Source of the DNA: an uncultured Alphaproteobacteria bacterium
GTDB lineage: Bacteria; Pseudomonadota; Alphaproteobacteria; CAAGCB01; CAG-977
NCBI GenBank assembly: GCA_934277945.1
Contig: CAKQWA010000001.1
Location: 1 to 64,000 of the forward strand
Direction: 5' to 3'
DNA length: 64,000 nucleotides
Of this stretch, positions 46,273 to 58,626 are shown piece by piece. The notes below the pieces were generated by a model. That model saw nothing but the letters and a program-made list of their open reading frames with translations, made no database searches and had not been told where the DNA came from. Numbering within the stretch: the first letter of the stretch is position 1; each line of letters begins with the position of its first letter. The position numbers and the translations under genes were made by a program.

Positions 46273-46309
46273 AGAGTGTTCTTTGACATGAAGAACACTC
46301 TGTTTTTTT
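46273..46309 (+). terminator. Terminator after pal
   Basis: AGAGTGTTCTT (46273-46283) pairs perfectly with AAGAACACTCT (46291-46301) and is followed by GTTTTTTT. It is an 11-bp intrinsic terminator, 12 bases before the cpoB ATG, so cpoB is reached by read-through or needs another promoter. Confidence 0.9.
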
Positions 46310-46321
46310 AAGGAAAATCCC

Positions 46322-47191
46322 ATGAAAAAAGCCGTCTGCCTTTTCTTTCTGGCTTTAACCGCCGCGTCGCCCGCGTTCGCCCGCCCCCTGTCCGCGCGCA
46401 TTGAAAAAATCGAAAGCACACTGGCGGATATGCAGGCAAAACTGGCGGATGCGCACACAAGCGGCGCCGACGAACTGATTTTGCAGTTGCAGGATATGCA
46501 GACGCGCTTTGAAGCGCTGACGGCGGACACGGAAATCATCCGGCACGATTTGTCGGCTTTGAAAGAGGAAATCAAGCGCGTCAACGACGACAACGCTCTG
46601 CATTTCAAGGATTTGGAAGACAAGCAGACGAAAACGCTGGAACGCGTCGCCGCGCTGGAAAACGTCATCAACAAAGCGCGCGAAGAACAGGAAAAAGCCG
46701 AAAAACAGCGCGCTCTGGAAGCCAAAAAGGAACAAGAGAAAAAAGCCGCCGCGCAACTGGCGGAAAAAAAGCGCAAGGAAAAAGTCAAAACGACGTTCGG
46801 CGCGAAAAAGCCCAAAGCCCTGTACGACGAGGCTCTGGACGCCCTGAACAAGAAAGATTACAAAAAAGCGCAAGAACGGCTCGCCGCGTTTTTGGAACTG
46901 CATCCGAACAACGCGCTGGCGGGCAACGCGCAATACTGGCTGGGCGAAGCGTATTACGCGCAGGGCAACTACGACAAAGCCGCCGTCGCGTTCGCCGACG
47001 GGCTGAAAAACAATCCCGCAAGCGCGAAAGCCCCCGATTTGCTGTTCAAACTGGGCATGACGCTGTCCCGCTTGAAGAAAAAACAGGACGCCTGCGTCGC
47101 GTTCGACACCTTTAAAAAACAGTATCCGAAAGTGTCGGAAGCCATGAAAAAGCAACTGGCGGCGGAAACCAAAAAACTGTCATGCAAGTAA
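46322..47191 (+). CDS. cpoB: Tol-Pal accessory protein CpoB (YbgF)
   Basis: A 289-residue periplasmic protein with a signal peptide (MKKAVCLFFLALTAASPAFA). An N-terminal trimeric coiled coil spans roughly residues 25-140, then a Lys/Ala/Glu-rich hinge. Tetratricopeptide repeats follow from about 160 (LYDEALDALNKKDYKKAQER, AQYWLGEAYYAQGNYDKAAV). CpoB couples outer-membrane constriction to peptidoglycan synthesis. It overlaps tilS by ten bases. Confidence 0.93.
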   Translation: MKKAVCLFFLALTAASPAFARPLSARIEKIESTLADMQAKLADAHTSGADELILQLQDMQTRFEALTADTEIIRHDLSALKEEIKRVNDDNALHFKDLEDKQTKTLERVAALENVINKAREEQEKAEKQRALEAKKEQEKKAAAQLAEKKRKEKVKTTFGAKKPKALYDEALDALNKKDYKKAQERLAAFLELHPNNALAGNAQYWLGEAYYAQGNYDKAAVAFADGLKNNPASAKAPDLLFKLGMTLSRLKKKQDACVAFDTFKKQYPKVSEAMKKQLAAETKKLSCK

Positions 47192-48445
47192 CCGGACGCG
47201 TCGACGAACGCTTTGCGCGGTTTATGGACGGGTTCGCGCCCTTTGCCGACAAAACGACTTTCGCCGTCGCCCTGTCCGGCGGTGCGGACAGCACGGCTTT
47301 ATGCCTGACGGCGAAAAAATACGCGGACAAAAACGGATTGAACGTTCTGGCGCTGATTGTCGATCACCGCTTGCGTCCGGCTTCAACGCAGGAAGCGCGA
47401 AACGCCGCCGCGCAATGCCGCAATATCGGCGTGCCGTGCGAAATTTTAACGATTGAAAACCCGCCCCGCGCGCGCATTGAGGAAACCGCCCGCAAACTGC
47501 GCTACGAACTGCTTTTCGACGCCTGCAAACGCCGCAAGTGCTTTTATCTGCTGACGGGGCATCACGCGCAAGATCAGGCGGAAACGTTCCTGATGCGCCA
47601 AAGCCGCAAAAGCGCGGCGCGCGGACTGGCGGGCATCGGCGCGTGCGACAGTTTCGACTTCGGGCTGTTACTGCGCCCCCTGCTCGACTGCTTTCCGGCG
47701 GAACTTAAAGCGTACAATACTGAAAACGGCTTGTCTTGGGCGCAAGATGAAACGAACGAATCCGACGCTTTCGAGCGGTCGCGTCTGCGCAAATCCCTGA
47801 CAAAAGCGCAAATTTCAAACGCTTTGCAAGCCGTGCGCCTGTACGCCGGCGAACGCGCGCAATCGGAAGACGAAGAAACGGATTTTCTCGCCCGTCACGC
47901 TTTTTTCGACAAGTCCGGCGTTGTGTTTTTGAACAAAGCGGCGGCGCAGAGCGGCTTGCGCGCGGCGTGGCTGGGCGATTTGTTGCGCTTTGCCGGACAG
48001 AAGCCTTACGCGCCGTCCCCCGAATCGCTTCAAAATCTGACGGATCGCTTGCGCCGCGCGGATTTCAGAGGCGCGTCGCTCGGCGGATGCTTTATCAGCC
48101 CGTGCGGGCAAGACAGGCTGTACGTCTGCCGCGAAGCCGCAAGTATGCCCGAAATTCATTACGAAAACGCGCGCACTCTGCGTTACGAACAATTCACATT
48201 CGCGTTAAGCGCGGCGTTCACAGGCGAAATACGTCCTTTGGGCGAGGCGAAATTGCCTGAAAAGGTGGATTCCCGCCTGCCGAAGCGGTGTTTTCGCTCC
48301 CTGCCCGCTTTTTTTGACAAACAAGGGCTTTTTCTTGTCCCGCATTTGCGGTATAAACGAGAAAGCGTTGCTTGCGAAACGGCGTTCACGCCGCTCCGTT
48401 CTGCCGGACGGGACTTTCGCTGGACATTTAACAAGGCGGTGAAAA

Positions 48446-48453
<8 letters not shown>
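47182..48453 (+). CDS. tilS: tRNA(Ile)-lysidine synthase
   Basis: TilS changes the wobble C of the CAT-anticodon tRNA-Ile to lysidine so that it reads AUA. The 423-residue protein has the PP-loop LSGGADS at 31-37, [10 protein letters not shown] and the region [14 protein letters not shown]. The C-terminal 200 residues are diverged, as is common. It lies between cpoB and ftsH; the tilS-ftsH pairing is widespread. Confidence 0.94.
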
Positions 48454-50353
<1,900 letters not shown>

Positions 50354-50356
50354 TTG

Positions 50357-51721
50357 ATGGCTGAAAGAAAACTGTTCGGCACGGACGGCGTGCGCGGCAA
50401 GGCGAACCAGTATCCCGTAACCGCCGAAATCGCGCAGAAACTGGGAAGCGCGGCGGGATCTTTGTTCATGAAGAAAACGGGCCGCTCCCAAGTCGTCATC
50501 GGCAAGGACACGCGCTTGTCCGGCTATATGCTTGAAAACGCTCTGGTGTCGGGCTTTACGGGCGTCGGCATGGACGTCGTTCTGGTCGGTCCCATGCCCA
50601 CCCCCGCCGTCGCCATGCTGACCCGTTCGATGCGCGCCGATTTGGGCGTCGTCATTTCCGCGTCGCACAACAAATACGAAGACAACGGCATTAAATTTTT
50701 CGCGCCGGACGGCTACAAACTGCCCGATGAAACGGAAATTGAAATCGAACGCCGCATTTTCGAGGGCATTGACAAATATCTCGCCCCCGCGTCGCAGATC
50801 GGTCAGGCGAAACGCCTTGACAGCGCGCAGGGACGCTATATCGAATACGTCAAAAACACGTTCCCGCGCGGCGTGCGTCTGGACGGCATGAAAATCGTTC
50901 TGGACTGCGCGAACGGCGCGTCCTACAAGGTCGCTCCGACGGTTTTGCAGGAACTGGGCGCGCAAGTCGTCACAATCGGCGTGAAGCCCGACGGACGCAA
51001 CATCAACGCGGGCGTGGGCGCGACGGCGACGGATCTAATGTGCGAAACGGTCGTGAGAGAAAGCGCCGATTTGGGCATCGCTTTGGACGGCGACGCGGAC
51101 AGGGTCATCATCTGCGACGAAAAAGGACAAATTGTCGACGGCGACCAGATTATCGCCATGGTCGCGCGCGAATGGCAGGCGCAGGGCATTTTGAAAGGCG
51201 ACGGCATCGTCACGACCGTCATGTCGAACTTGGGGCTGGAACGCTATTTGGAAACCATCGGTCTGCGTCTGATCCGCACCGCCGTGGGCGACCGCTACGT
51301 CGTCGAGAAAATGCGCGCCGACGGCTACAATCTGGGCGGCGAACAGTCCGGTCATCTGATTTTGGGCGAACATTCGACGACGGGCGACGGCTTGGTCGCC
51401 GGATTGCAGGTTTGCGCCGCGCTTGTCAAGGAAAAACGCCCCGCCAGCCAGACGATGCATCTGTTCAACCCGTTGCCCCAACTGCTGAAAAACGTGCGTC
51501 TGAACGACAAATCGCAGGCGGCGGCGGTATTGGAATCCGATTCGTTCAAAAAAATGTGCGCCGACGTCGAGCGCAAGCTCAAAGGAACGGGGCGTTTGCT
51601 GATTCGCGTTTCCGGCACCGAGCCGCTGATTCGCATCATGCTGGAAGGCGCAGATAAAAAACAAATTCAAGACCTCGCGCAAACGCTTGCCGACGCCGTT
51701 GAAAAAGAAGTCACCGCTTAA
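50357..51721 (+). CDS. glmM: Phosphoglucosamine mutase
   Basis: GlmM interconverts glucosamine-6-phosphate and glucosamine-1-phosphate for peptidoglycan and LPS precursors. The 454-residue protein has the N-terminus [16 protein letters not shown], the phosphoserine loop [12 protein letters not shown] near 100, metal loop DGDADR and phosphate-binding [10 protein letters not shown]. The ATG at 50357 is nine bases after AAGGAG. Confidence 0.96.
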   Translation: MAERKLFGTDGVRGKANQYPVTAEIAQKLGSAAGSLFMKKTGRSQVVIGKDTRLSGYMLENALVSGFTGVGMDVVLVGPMPTPAVAMLTRSMRADLGVVISASHNKYEDNGIKFFAPDGYKLPDETEIEIERRIFEGIDKYLAPASQIGQAKRLDSAQGRYIEYVKNTFPRGVRLDGMKIVLDCANGASYKVAPTVLQELGAQVVTIGVKPDGRNINAGVGATATDLMCETVVRESADLGIALDGDADRVIICDEKGQIVDGDQIIAMVAREWQAQGILKGDGIVTTVMSNLGLERYLETIGLRLIRTAVGDRYVVEKMRADGYNLGGEQSGHLILGEHSTTGDGLVAGLQVCAALVKEKRPASQTMHLFNPLPQLLKNVRLNDKSQAAAVLESDSFKKMCADVERKLKGTGRLLIRVSGTEPLIRIMLEGADKKQIQDLAQTLADAVEKEVTA

Positions 51722-51740
51722 TTTTACAAAGGCTTATGAA

Positions 51741-52898
51741 ATGATTGAAAAACCCGTAATTAAACCCGATTGCCCGAATTTTTCTTCGGGTCCGTGCGCA
51801 AAACGCCCGAATTGGAAAGCCGAAAATCTGTTCACGGCGGATTTGGGACGCTCGCACCGCTCCGTTTTGGGTCACGAACGCCTGAAACGCGCCATTGACC
51901 TGATGCGCGACGTGTTGCAAGTCCCCGACGATTACCGCATCGGCATCCTGCCCGCTTCCGACACGGGCGCGGTCGAGTGCGCGCTGTGGTCGATGATCGG
52001 CGCGCGCGGCGTTGATATGTTCGGGTGGGAAACGTTCGGCAAAAGTTGGATCAACGACGTGAAAAACCAGTTGAAAATCAAAGACTTGCGCACGTTTGAA
52101 GCGCCTTACGGTCAACTGCCCGACCTGTCCGCCGCCGATTTCGACCGCGACGTCGTTTTCGCGTGGAACGGCACGACTTCGGGCGTGCGCGTCCCTGACG
52201 GCGACTGGATTAAAGCCGACCGCAAGGGCTTGACGATTTGCGACGCGACGTCCGCCGTGTTCGCCATGGAAATGCCGTGGGACAAACTGGACGTGACGAC
52301 GTTTTCGTGGCAGAAGGCTCTGGGCGGCGAAGGCGCGCACGGCGTCATGATTATTTCCCCGCGCGCCGTGGAGCGTTTGGAAAGTTACGAACCCGCGTGG
52401 CCCATGCCCAAAATCTTCCGCCTGACGAACAAAGGCAAACTGATTGACGGCATTTGGGTCGGCGACACAATCAACACGCCGTCCATGTTGTGCGTGGAAG
52501 ACATTATAGACGCGCTGGAATGGGCGCAAAGCATCGGCGGCAAGGATGAACTTATCAAACGCTCCATGCGCTCTCTGGGCGTTTTAGAGGCGTTTGCGGC
52601 GAAATCCGATTGGCTGGACTTTTTGGCGGCGGACAAAGCCGTCCGTTCCAACACGTCCGTGTGCTTCATCATCAAAGATCCGTGGTTCACGGCGAAATCC
52701 GACGAAGACCAGCGCGCGACCGCCAAAAAAATCGTGAAACTGCTCGGCGACGAGGGCGCGGCGTTCGATTGCGGGTCTTACCGCGACGCGCCGGCTGGCT
52801 TGCGCATCTGGTGCGGCTCGACGGTCGAAACGTCCGACGTCGAAAAACTCTGCCCGTGGCTTGACTGGGCTTACAAAACGGTTAAAGCGCAAGGCTGA
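51741..52898 (+). CDS. serC: Phosphoserine aminotransferase
   Basis: A 385-residue class V aminotransferase of the variant SerC type seen in Alphaproteobacteria and some Archaea. It begins [14 protein letters not shown], has [13 protein letters not shown], and the PLP Lys in [14 protein letters not shown] near 191. It makes phosphoserine from 3-phosphohydroxypyruvate. In many relatives serA follows; here a strong terminator comes next, so serA is elsewhere. Confidence 0.92.
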   Translation: MIEKPVIKPDCPNFSSGPCAKRPNWKAENLFTADLGRSHRSVLGHERLKRAIDLMRDVLQVPDDYRIGILPASDTGAVECALWSMIGARGVDMFGWETFGKSWINDVKNQLKIKDLRTFEAPYGQLPDLSAADFDRDVVFAWNGTTSGVRVPDGDWIKADRKGLTICDATSAVFAMEMPWDKLDVTTFSWQKALGGEGAHGVMIISPRAVERLESYEPAWPMPKIFRLTNKGKLIDGIWVGDTINTPSMLCVEDIIDALEWAQSIGGKDELIKRSMRSLGVLEAFAAKSDWLDFLAADKAVRSNTSVCFIIKDPWFTAKSDEDQRATAKKIVKLLGDEGAAFDCGSYRDAPAGLRIWCGSTVETSDVEKLCPWLDWAYKTVKAQG

Positions 52899-52916
52899 AA
52901 AAACGCCGCTTAAAAC

Positions 52917-52948
52917 AAAAACGCCCGATGTCAAAATCGGGCGTTTTT
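52917..52948. terminator. Bidirectional terminator after serC
   Basis: AAAAACGCCCGAT pairs with ATCGGGCGTTTTT around the loop GTCAAA. It ends serC on the plus strand and the acetyltransferase gene on the minus strand, whose stop codon begins at 52948. Confidence 0.9.
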
Positions 52949-53436
52949 CATATCGGCAGGCAAACGATGTCGGAATCGCCGCTTGCCGTCGCGCCCGCGC
53001 AGTCGCGGAAATATATCCGGCTCATGTTGCCGTAGACGTCCAAGCGCGACTCCGCGTATTCAAAGCCGTAACGTTCGTAAAATCCGATTTCGTCTGTCGC
53101 CAGATACACTCTGTCCGCGCCGGATTCGGCGGCTTTGGCGACGGCGCGGTTCAACAGCCTGCCCGCATAGCCGCGATTGCGGTACGCCGGATATGTGTAC
53201 ACGAAGCCGATCCACAGCGGCAGGGACGGGTCGTTGATGCAATCCTGCCTTGAAAGCGTCAAAAAAGCGCGCATTTCACCGTTTTTGCAAATATAGAACA
53301 AGCGCGCGCCCTCGCCCAGCATCTGCGCCGTCTTGCCGTTTTTAATCAGGGAGTGCAGAAGTCTTCCCGCCGACCAGTCGCACGTTTTCAACGCCGCCGA
53401 AACGCTTTCCAAAGCGGCGGATGCGTCACGCGTCAA
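52948..53436 (-). CDS. GNAT-family N-acetyltransferase
   Basis: A 162-residue protein with the acetyl-CoA-binding motif YRNRGYAGRLLNRAV near residue 87-101, preceded by the strand IGFVYTYP, and the later GADRVYLATDEIGFYERYGFE segment. The substrate is unknown. It overlaps the gene upstream by 11 bases, so the two are co-translated. Confidence 0.85.
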   Translation of the reverse strand: MTRDASAALESVSAALKTCDWSAGRLLHSLIKNGKTAQMLGEGARLFYICKNGEMRAFLTLSRQDCINDPSLPLWIGFVYTYPAYRNRGYAGRLLNRAVAKAAESGADRVYLATDEIGFYERYGFEYAESRLDVYGNMSRIYFRDCAGATASGDSDIVCLPI

Positions 53437-53884
53437 TCAGGGAACCCCATTTGAACACGCGTTTCAGTTCGGGAACGGATTTTTGATATTCGGCGGGCGC
53501 GGCTTTGCACGCGGCGTCCAGCGCGTCGCCCAAATACGAAAAATCTATGCGGTCTTCGGCTTCAAATTCGTCCAGAAGCGTCATCAGCAGATATTCCGCA
53601 AAAACCTGCCCCGCCTGTTTTTCGGGAACGAAACCGAACAATTTGTATTCCGCAAGCAAAAACTGCGTCATATCCTTTTTCATTTCCAAAGACTTCATTT
53701 TGGCGGCGAATTCGTTGTCAAGGTCTTTGCGCACCTGCAACGCCGTCATCGCCATCGCGTCGACGCGCATCTGGCGTTCCTCGTCCTTGTTGGCGGGGGA
53801 GCGGCTTTCCGTTTCGGCAACCAGATTTTCTTCATACATTTCAACAAATCTTTGACGGACGGGATCGTTATCAGGCATTTGCAT
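53426..53884 (-). CDS. Hypothetical helical protein
   Basis: A 152-residue protein, acidic and probably all-helical, without signal peptide or membrane segments. It is rich in Met, Lys and Glu in the middle (AAKMKSLEMKKDMTQFLLAEY). No family is recognised. It is the first gene of a two-gene operon with the GNAT acetyltransferase and could be its substrate or partner, which is only an inference from the overlap. Confidence 0.7.
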   Translation of the reverse strand: MQMPDNDPVRQRFVEMYEENLVAETESRSPANKDEERQMRVDAMAMTALQVRKDLDNEFAAKMKSLEMKKDMTQFLLAEYKLFGFVPEKQAGQVFAEYLLMTLLDEFEAEDRIDFSYLGDALDAACKAAPAEYQKSVPELKRVFKWGSLIDA

Positions 53885-53956
53885 CGTTTTACATCCTTAT
53901 GTCGAAATAATCGTTACCGAAAAGAATAACACCTTATTCAAACGAAAAAAAGTGTT

Positions 53957-54493
53957 TTATTCCTGCGCGCCGGCAGGCTGGCGGCACAGGCGGTTGACCG
54001 CCGAAACCGCATCTTTGAAACCCTTTAAGGAAAACGTGTCGTGCGTGCGCACGCCCTCGATCGACGTGCCTTCGACCGTCACGCGCGTCCCCGTGTCCAG
54101 CGCTCTGACAATTTCCGAATCGGTGCGCAGATTGCGCGCCCAAGCCGTGTCGTCGTTGGTGAATAAAGAGGCTTTGTAATCGCCGATTTTAATCTGCGCG
54201 TCGGTGCGCGGCATATACATATAGCCCGACACGAGCGTCACGACGTCGAACAGATTTTCATACGGGCGGTGCGACACCATTAAAAACACGTCGCCGCGGC
54301 GGGTGTATTCCCCGCGCGAACGCACGGGACGCGTCGAAATGTAGCAGACTTTTTCCTTGGCATCCGTGAAAATAAACGCGCTCCAATCGTCAAACGTGCC
54401 GATTTGTTCGACCTTGCGCGATTCAAACGTGTTCGTCTGCGCCGCCGCCGGCGTGCAGAGCAACAATGTCAATAAAGCAAAAAGCGTTTTCAT
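53957..54493 (-). CDS. IalB-like exported protein
   Basis: A 178-residue protein with a signal peptide (MKTLFALLTLLLCTPAAAQ). It has the layout of the invasion-associated-locus-B family: FDDWSAFIFTDAKEKVCYIS, TRPVRSRGEYTRRGDVFLMV, and the later ALDTGTRVTVEGTS. The cysteine pair C-x(n)-C typical for the family is reduced to Cys50 and a distal Cys. The family is widespread in Alphaproteobacteria; roles range from host-cell invasion in Bartonella to general envelope functions. Confidence 0.78.
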   Translation of the reverse strand: MKTLFALLTLLLCTPAAAQTNTFESRKVEQIGTFDDWSAFIFTDAKEKVCYISTRPVRSRGEYTRRGDVFLMVSHRPYENLFDVVTLVSGYMYMPRTDAQIKIGDYKASLFTNDDTAWARNLRTDSEIVRALDTGTRVTVEGTSIEGVRTHDTFSLKGFKDAVSAVNRLCRQPAGAQE

Positions 54494-54507
54494 TTCCTTG
54501 TCCCGAA

Positions 54508-55557
54508 TTATTTTTTCTTTCCGACAGAATCGTACAATTCTTTCATAAAATCCAGCGTTTTCTTGTAAATCGTGTCCGTCCAGTCCGCCGCCGACGCTCT
54601 TAAAGCCTTTACGCCGTCCGCGTCGTTCAGCAAAGCCGCCGCCTGCGCCGCCTGCGCGTCCGCGTCGTCGTCGCTGTCGAAAAAGACGCCGTTCACGCCG
54701 TTTTCAATAACGTCCATGTACAACCCTTTGCGCACGGTCAGCACGGGCGTTTTCGCGCGCATGGCGGCAAACAGGGGAACGGGATCCCATGTGAAAGGCT
54801 TGAATCCGGCGTAAAAATCGCACACGGTCAGCGCCGCGATCAGCGCGTCCGCCGTTTCAAAATCAGACACGCGCACAACCGCCGTCTTGCGCCCAGACGC
54901 TTTTTCAAACGCGCTCGAAAAACCGTCAAGCGATTGTTCCTGCGGCGCGTCCGTCATAATCAGCGCGGCGTCCGGCGCGGCGCGATTTTCTTTTAACAGG
55001 CGTTTTTTGGCGCGGCGAATTTCCTCGTCCTTAAAAAAACGCGCGGGCGGCACGAACGGCACGACAAACATCTTGTCGTGAAAACGCCCCGGCGTCGCTT
55101 CCTTGATAAACGGACAAGGACACAGCAAAAACGTCGAATCCGAAAGCGTAATGGTTGCGTATTTTGAAAAATTTTCAAGTTTCGACATCGAAACGATATA
55201 TGGAATCCGCGCCATTTTAAGAGGTCCTGACCAGCACAGCGCGCTCGTCAGGTCGTGAAAAAACGCGGCTTTGAACGGACCAGCCTCCCGCACGAAGCGA
55301 AACAGCGGCAGACTGCCCGTCATCAACTTGAACAAAGCCGTCAAATAAAACGTTTGCGGCGTCAGCGTAAACTGCAAAGGCAGAATGAAATACGAAACGT
55401 GCGCGGCGTCCAAAGCGTCGCTCAACCGCCCTTTTTGCGTCAGGACGACAACCGCGTCCGGCTGTTTTTTAAGGCGCGCGGCGATCGCTTCGTTCGCAAA
55501 ACCGTAATCCGACTGCGTGAAAGGATATAAAACTTTGACGTTTTCGACAGGCATCAT
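54508..55557 (-). CDS. Glycosyltransferase-like protein (GT-B, family 4 style)
   Basis: A 349-residue protein with a two-Rossmann layout. The N-terminal half (VKVLYPFTQSDYGFANEAIA) is weakly conserved. The C-terminal half has FYAGFKPFTWDPVPLFAAMRAKTPVLTVRKGLYMDVIENGVNGVFF (quoted by position, about residues 245-290), which resembles the E-x(7)-E donor site of GT4 enzymes; the acidic residues are largely replaced. The start at 55557 overlaps the rsmB stop (ATGA) and follows GGAGAGGG. A glycosyltransferase role is likely but the donor and acceptor are unknown. Confidence 0.62.
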   Translation of the reverse strand: MMPVENVKVLYPFTQSDYGFANEAIAARLKKQPDAVVVLTQKGRLSDALDAAHVSYFILPLQFTLTPQTFYLTALFKLMTGSLPLFRFVREAGPFKAAFFHDLTSALCWSGPLKMARIPYIVSMSKLENFSKYATITLSDSTFLLCPCPFIKEATPGRFHDKMFVVPFVPPARFFKDEEIRRAKKRLLKENRAAPDAALIMTDAPQEQSLDGFSSAFEKASGRKTAVVRVSDFETADALIAALTVCDFYAGFKPFTWDPVPLFAAMRAKTPVLTVRKGLYMDVIENGVNGVFFDSDDDADAQAAQAAALLNDADGVKALRASAADWTDTIYKKTLDFMKELYDSVGKKK

Positions 55558-56840
55558 CCCTCTCCCTTTATCAACCGGCAAGCGTAAAACCCGTCCGCGC
55601 CGCCGATATCCGACAGCATATCCGGCAAAACCAGAACGTCGCCGCGCGGCGTCAGAACCTCTTTCGGAAAAGCCGCGTTTTGAACGGGAAAACGCTTCGC
55701 CAAGCCTTGTTTTTCAATGCCGTCGACGACCGCTTCGCCCTCTTGCGTCAAAACGGAACACACGGCGTAAACCAATTCTCCGCCCGATTTCAGCGCACCC
55801 AGCGCGGCTTTCAGCAAATCGCTCTGCATCAGGCTCAACCGCTCGATATCGTCGCGCGTGCGGTGATACATCACGTCGGGATGACGGCGGAGCGTTCCCG
55901 TCGCCGAACACGGCGCGTCCAGCAAAATGCAATCGTAGCGTTTTTCAGAATTGTCCGCCCGCCATTGCAGAAAATCGGCGACGACCGTTTCCGGCGCATA
56001 CCCCAGCCGCTCCATATTCTCGCGCAAACGCGCCATGCGCGCCGCCGAAACGTCCAGAGCGGTCACGTTCGCCCCGAAAGAGCACAGTTGCGCCGTTTTG
56101 CCTCCGGGGGCGGCGCAGACGTCCAAAACGGACTTTCCGGCGACGTTTGAAAACATTTTCGCGGGCAGGGACGCCGAAAAATCCTGCACCCACCAATCGC
56201 CACGCGCGTATCCGTCAAGCGTCGGCACGGTCACGGATTGCGCCACGCGCACCGTTCCCGCCGGCAGAACAAAACCGTTCAGGCGTTCCGCCCATTGCGC
56301 CGGATTTGCCTTGACCGAAAAATCCGTCGGCGCCTGTTTTAAAAACGCCGAAGCGATTGAACGCGCGCACTCCTTGCCGTAAGATTTTTCCCACGCCCGC
56401 CATAAAAACTCCGGAAAATTCAAGCGGCAGTCGTCGTCCGTCAGCGGCTGTTCGGCGCAGATTTTGCGCGACACGGCGTTCACCAAAGGCGCAAAAGCCC
56501 CTTTCTTATATTGCTTTGCCAATTCGACGCCCGTCGACACCGCCGCGTGCGCCGGCGTTCCCGTGTATAAAATCTGCAACGCCGTCAAGCGCAGAACATC
56601 GGTCACATAAACGTGTTTGGGCGGGATGGGACGCGATAAATGCCGCGCCAGAACAGCGTCGATCTGACCGCGGCGGCGCAACAAATCCATAACAAGCCGG
56701 CGGGCGAACGCGCGGTCGCAATCGGGCATCCCCGATTTGTCAATCTGTTCCAACGCGCCGTCCAAAGCCCTCCCCTTGCGGCTGACAGAGTCAAAAGCCG
56801 TCAGTGCGGCGCGGCGCGCGGTCGTGTCAATTTTCGTCAT
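55554..56840 (-). CDS. rsmB: 16S rRNA (cytosine-C5) methyltransferase, RsmB type
   Basis: A 428-residue enzyme with an N-terminal NusB-like domain (AALTAFDSVSRKGRALDGAL), then the SAM-binding motif VLDVCAAPGGKTAQL near 240. The catalytic cysteines lie in LLDAPCSATGTLRRHPD and YAVCSVLTQEGE. It methylates a cytosine of 16S rRNA (C967 in E. coli). The overlap of 14 bases with the membrane protein gene before it and of four with the glycosyltransferase gene after it indicates one operon. Confidence 0.92.
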   Translation of the reverse strand: MTKIDTTARRAALTAFDSVSRKGRALDGALEQIDKSGMPDCDRAFARRLVMDLLRRRGQIDAVLARHLSRPIPPKHVYVTDVLRLTALQILYTGTPAHAAVSTGVELAKQYKKGAFAPLVNAVSRKICAEQPLTDDDCRLNFPEFLWRAWEKSYGKECARSIASAFLKQAPTDFSVKANPAQWAERLNGFVLPAGTVRVAQSVTVPTLDGYARGDWWVQDFSASLPAKMFSNVAGKSVLDVCAAPGGKTAQLCSFGANVTALDVSAARMARLRENMERLGYAPETVVADFLQWRADNSEKRYDCILLDAPCSATGTLRRHPDVMYHRTRDDIERLSLMQSDLLKAALGALKSGGELVYAVCSVLTQEGEAVVDGIEKQGLAKRFPVQNAAFPKEVLTPRGDVLVLPDMLSDIGGADGFYACRLIKGEG

Positions 56841-57969
56841 CGGGCTTTTTGTCCGCGTTTTTCCGGTTCAGATATTTTTCTTTCAGCAAACCGAACTGTT
56901 CTTTGGATTTGGCGAAATCCTCCTTCGCGTCCTTGCGCATTTGCTTGAAAGCGGAAAAGAACGTGTCCGGACGGTTTTCCAAAGACGTCAGACTGCGCGA
57001 ATAGAAATCCAGCGCGATAATGCATCCCAGCAAAATCGGCTGATACTGTGCTTTTGCGTTCACGGCGAGAATCGCCAGAACGGTGTAAATGCAGTTGCGG
57101 CGGAAAACAAACCGCATCACGTCGTGCAAAGGCACGCCTTTGGCGACGAAATCGGCGTAAATGTACGACGGTTCCTTCTTGGTGAACGGCTTGACAAACC
57201 AACGGCACGCGTACACGAACACTTCGGACAGCGGATACATGACCAGCAAAGCCGCCGCCGCGTATTTTTCGCGCCCGACCAGATACAAAACGGCGTACGC
57301 GTAAATCAGCGACAGCATATTCAGCGCGGGCGCGGTCGGCGAAATGCCGACTTTCGCCCAGAAAAACCAGACGGCGCACAAAAAGATGTTCAAAACCAGC
57401 AAAAACATCCGCGCTTGCGGCAAAGCGACGGCGTCAAAGAAAACCGCCGACGCCAGAAAGAAAATCCCCAGCATGAACGACGGCTGTAAAAAGTAGCCGT
57501 CCACACGGTTGAACAGGTGAAACAGGCAATAAACGCCCGTCGCAACGAACGCGGACAAAGCCAGCGTGGTGCGCGCGCCGTAGCCGTCAAACAGCGCGAC
57601 ATTCGCGGGAAGCAAGTACGCCACGCCCGCGCAGGCGGCGATTTCAAGCGCGAAACTTAAAATCCGGTACGCTTTATGCGTTTGCGGAACCAGCCCCGCG
57701 ACGCCGATTGCAATGACAATCATCAGAACGGACGGCATATTGTCCGCTAAAAACGGCTTTTGATCGGGCGACAGGAAGTAAAACGCCGCGCAGGACGCCA
57801 GAAAGCACAGCGTCAGGACAAGTCCCGTCTGTTTCAATTTCATTTTGTAAAACGGTTCAAGGACGCTGAAAAACACTTTTTGCTGCGAAAAGAAAAAATA
57901 ACTTCCCGTTGCCAGAATTCCGCACGCGAAAGCGCCGGCGAACAAAAACAAATAACCCGTCAAACTCAT
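56827..57969 (-). CDS. Multi-spanning membrane protein of unknown function
   Basis: A 380-residue protein with about ten membrane helices up to residue 330, followed by a charged cytoplasmic tail rich in Lys, Asp and Glu. One segment (ALLVMYPLSEVFVYACRW) followed by a charged loop is somewhat like phospho-glycosyltransferases of the MraY/WecA group, but their aspartate-rich motifs are absent. It heads the operon with rsmB and the glycosyltransferase-like gene, which suggests an envelope role. Confidence 0.7.
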   Translation of the reverse strand: MSLTGYLFLFAGAFACGILATGSYFFFSQQKVFFSVLEPFYKMKLKQTGLVLTLCFLASCAAFYFLSPDQKPFLADNMPSVLMIVIAIGVAGLVPQTHKAYRILSFALEIAACAGVAYLLPANVALFDGYGARTTLALSAFVATGVYCLFHLFNRVDGYFLQPSFMLGIFFLASAVFFDAVALPQARMFLLVLNIFLCAVWFFWAKVGISPTAPALNMLSLIYAYAVLYLVGREKYAAAALLVMYPLSEVFVYACRWFVKPFTKKEPSYIYADFVAKGVPLHDVMRFVFRRNCIYTVLAILAVNAKAQYQPILLGCIIALDFYSRSLTSLENRPDTFFSAFKQMRKDAKEDFAKSKEQFGLLKEKYLNRKNADKKPDDEN

Positions 57970-58037
57970 GAAATCGTCCTTTGATAAAGCGGTCGCACCG
58001 TCGGAATTATAGCAAAGAAATCGCTCTTTACAAAGGA

Positions 58038-58541
58038 TTATAATGCATAAAAACAGCGTAAAATATGACAGTTTTTTTGTAATCTTTGCAAATACTCCGT
58101 GCGTTCGCCCGAAAAGACGAAGCCCGCTTTTTCAAACAGGCGGATTGACGCGGCGTTTTCTTTGCGAATGTCCGCCATCAACCCGAAAACGTTTTTTTGC
58201 GCCGCTTCTTGTTTTATCAGGGCAAGCGCGCGCGTGCCGACTCCCCGTCCGCGAAATTCCGGCGCGATGTTAATCATCACTTCGACAATCTTTTGATCCG
58301 GATATTCCGGCATTTGCGCCGCGTCGTAGCGCACAAAGCCGGCGTATTGCCGTTTGCAAATGACGAATTGCGGCGGAAAATAGGGATCGTCGAAATAACA
58401 TTCCGCGTATTCCATGTAAAAGGAATCCCACGTTTTCGGTTCGGGATAGTACGCGGACGCAACGGTGTCCGGATCGTTGCGCCACTCAAAAGCCTGCCAT
58501 GCGTCGCGTTCCGTATTTTCGCACGGGCGCAGAGAAATCAT
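58038..58541 (-). CDS. RimJ/RimL-type GNAT acetyltransferase
   Basis: A 167-residue acetyltransferase beginning MISLRPCENTERDAWQAFEW. It has the acetyl-CoA motif APEFRGRGVGTRAL near 95 and the family ending ENAASIRLFEKAGFVFSGE. The ATG at 58541 follows AGGAAAAA and is preferred over starts further upstream that would run into the divergent promoter region. Confidence 0.88.
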   Translation of the reverse strand: MISLRPCENTERDAWQAFEWRNDPDTVASAYYPEPKTWDSFYMEYAECYFDDPYFPPQFVICKRQYAGFVRYDAAQMPEYPDQKIVEVMINIAPEFRGRGVGTRALALIKQEAAQKNVFGLMADIRKENAASIRLFEKAGFVFSGERTEYLQRLQKNCHILRCFYAL

Positions 58542-58626
58542 TTTTTCCTGCCTGTCAGACGGATAAAATCGTTTTTCGACCGTCGACTTTATGCTATACT
58601 TTCTAAAAATAACCGGCAAGGAAAAG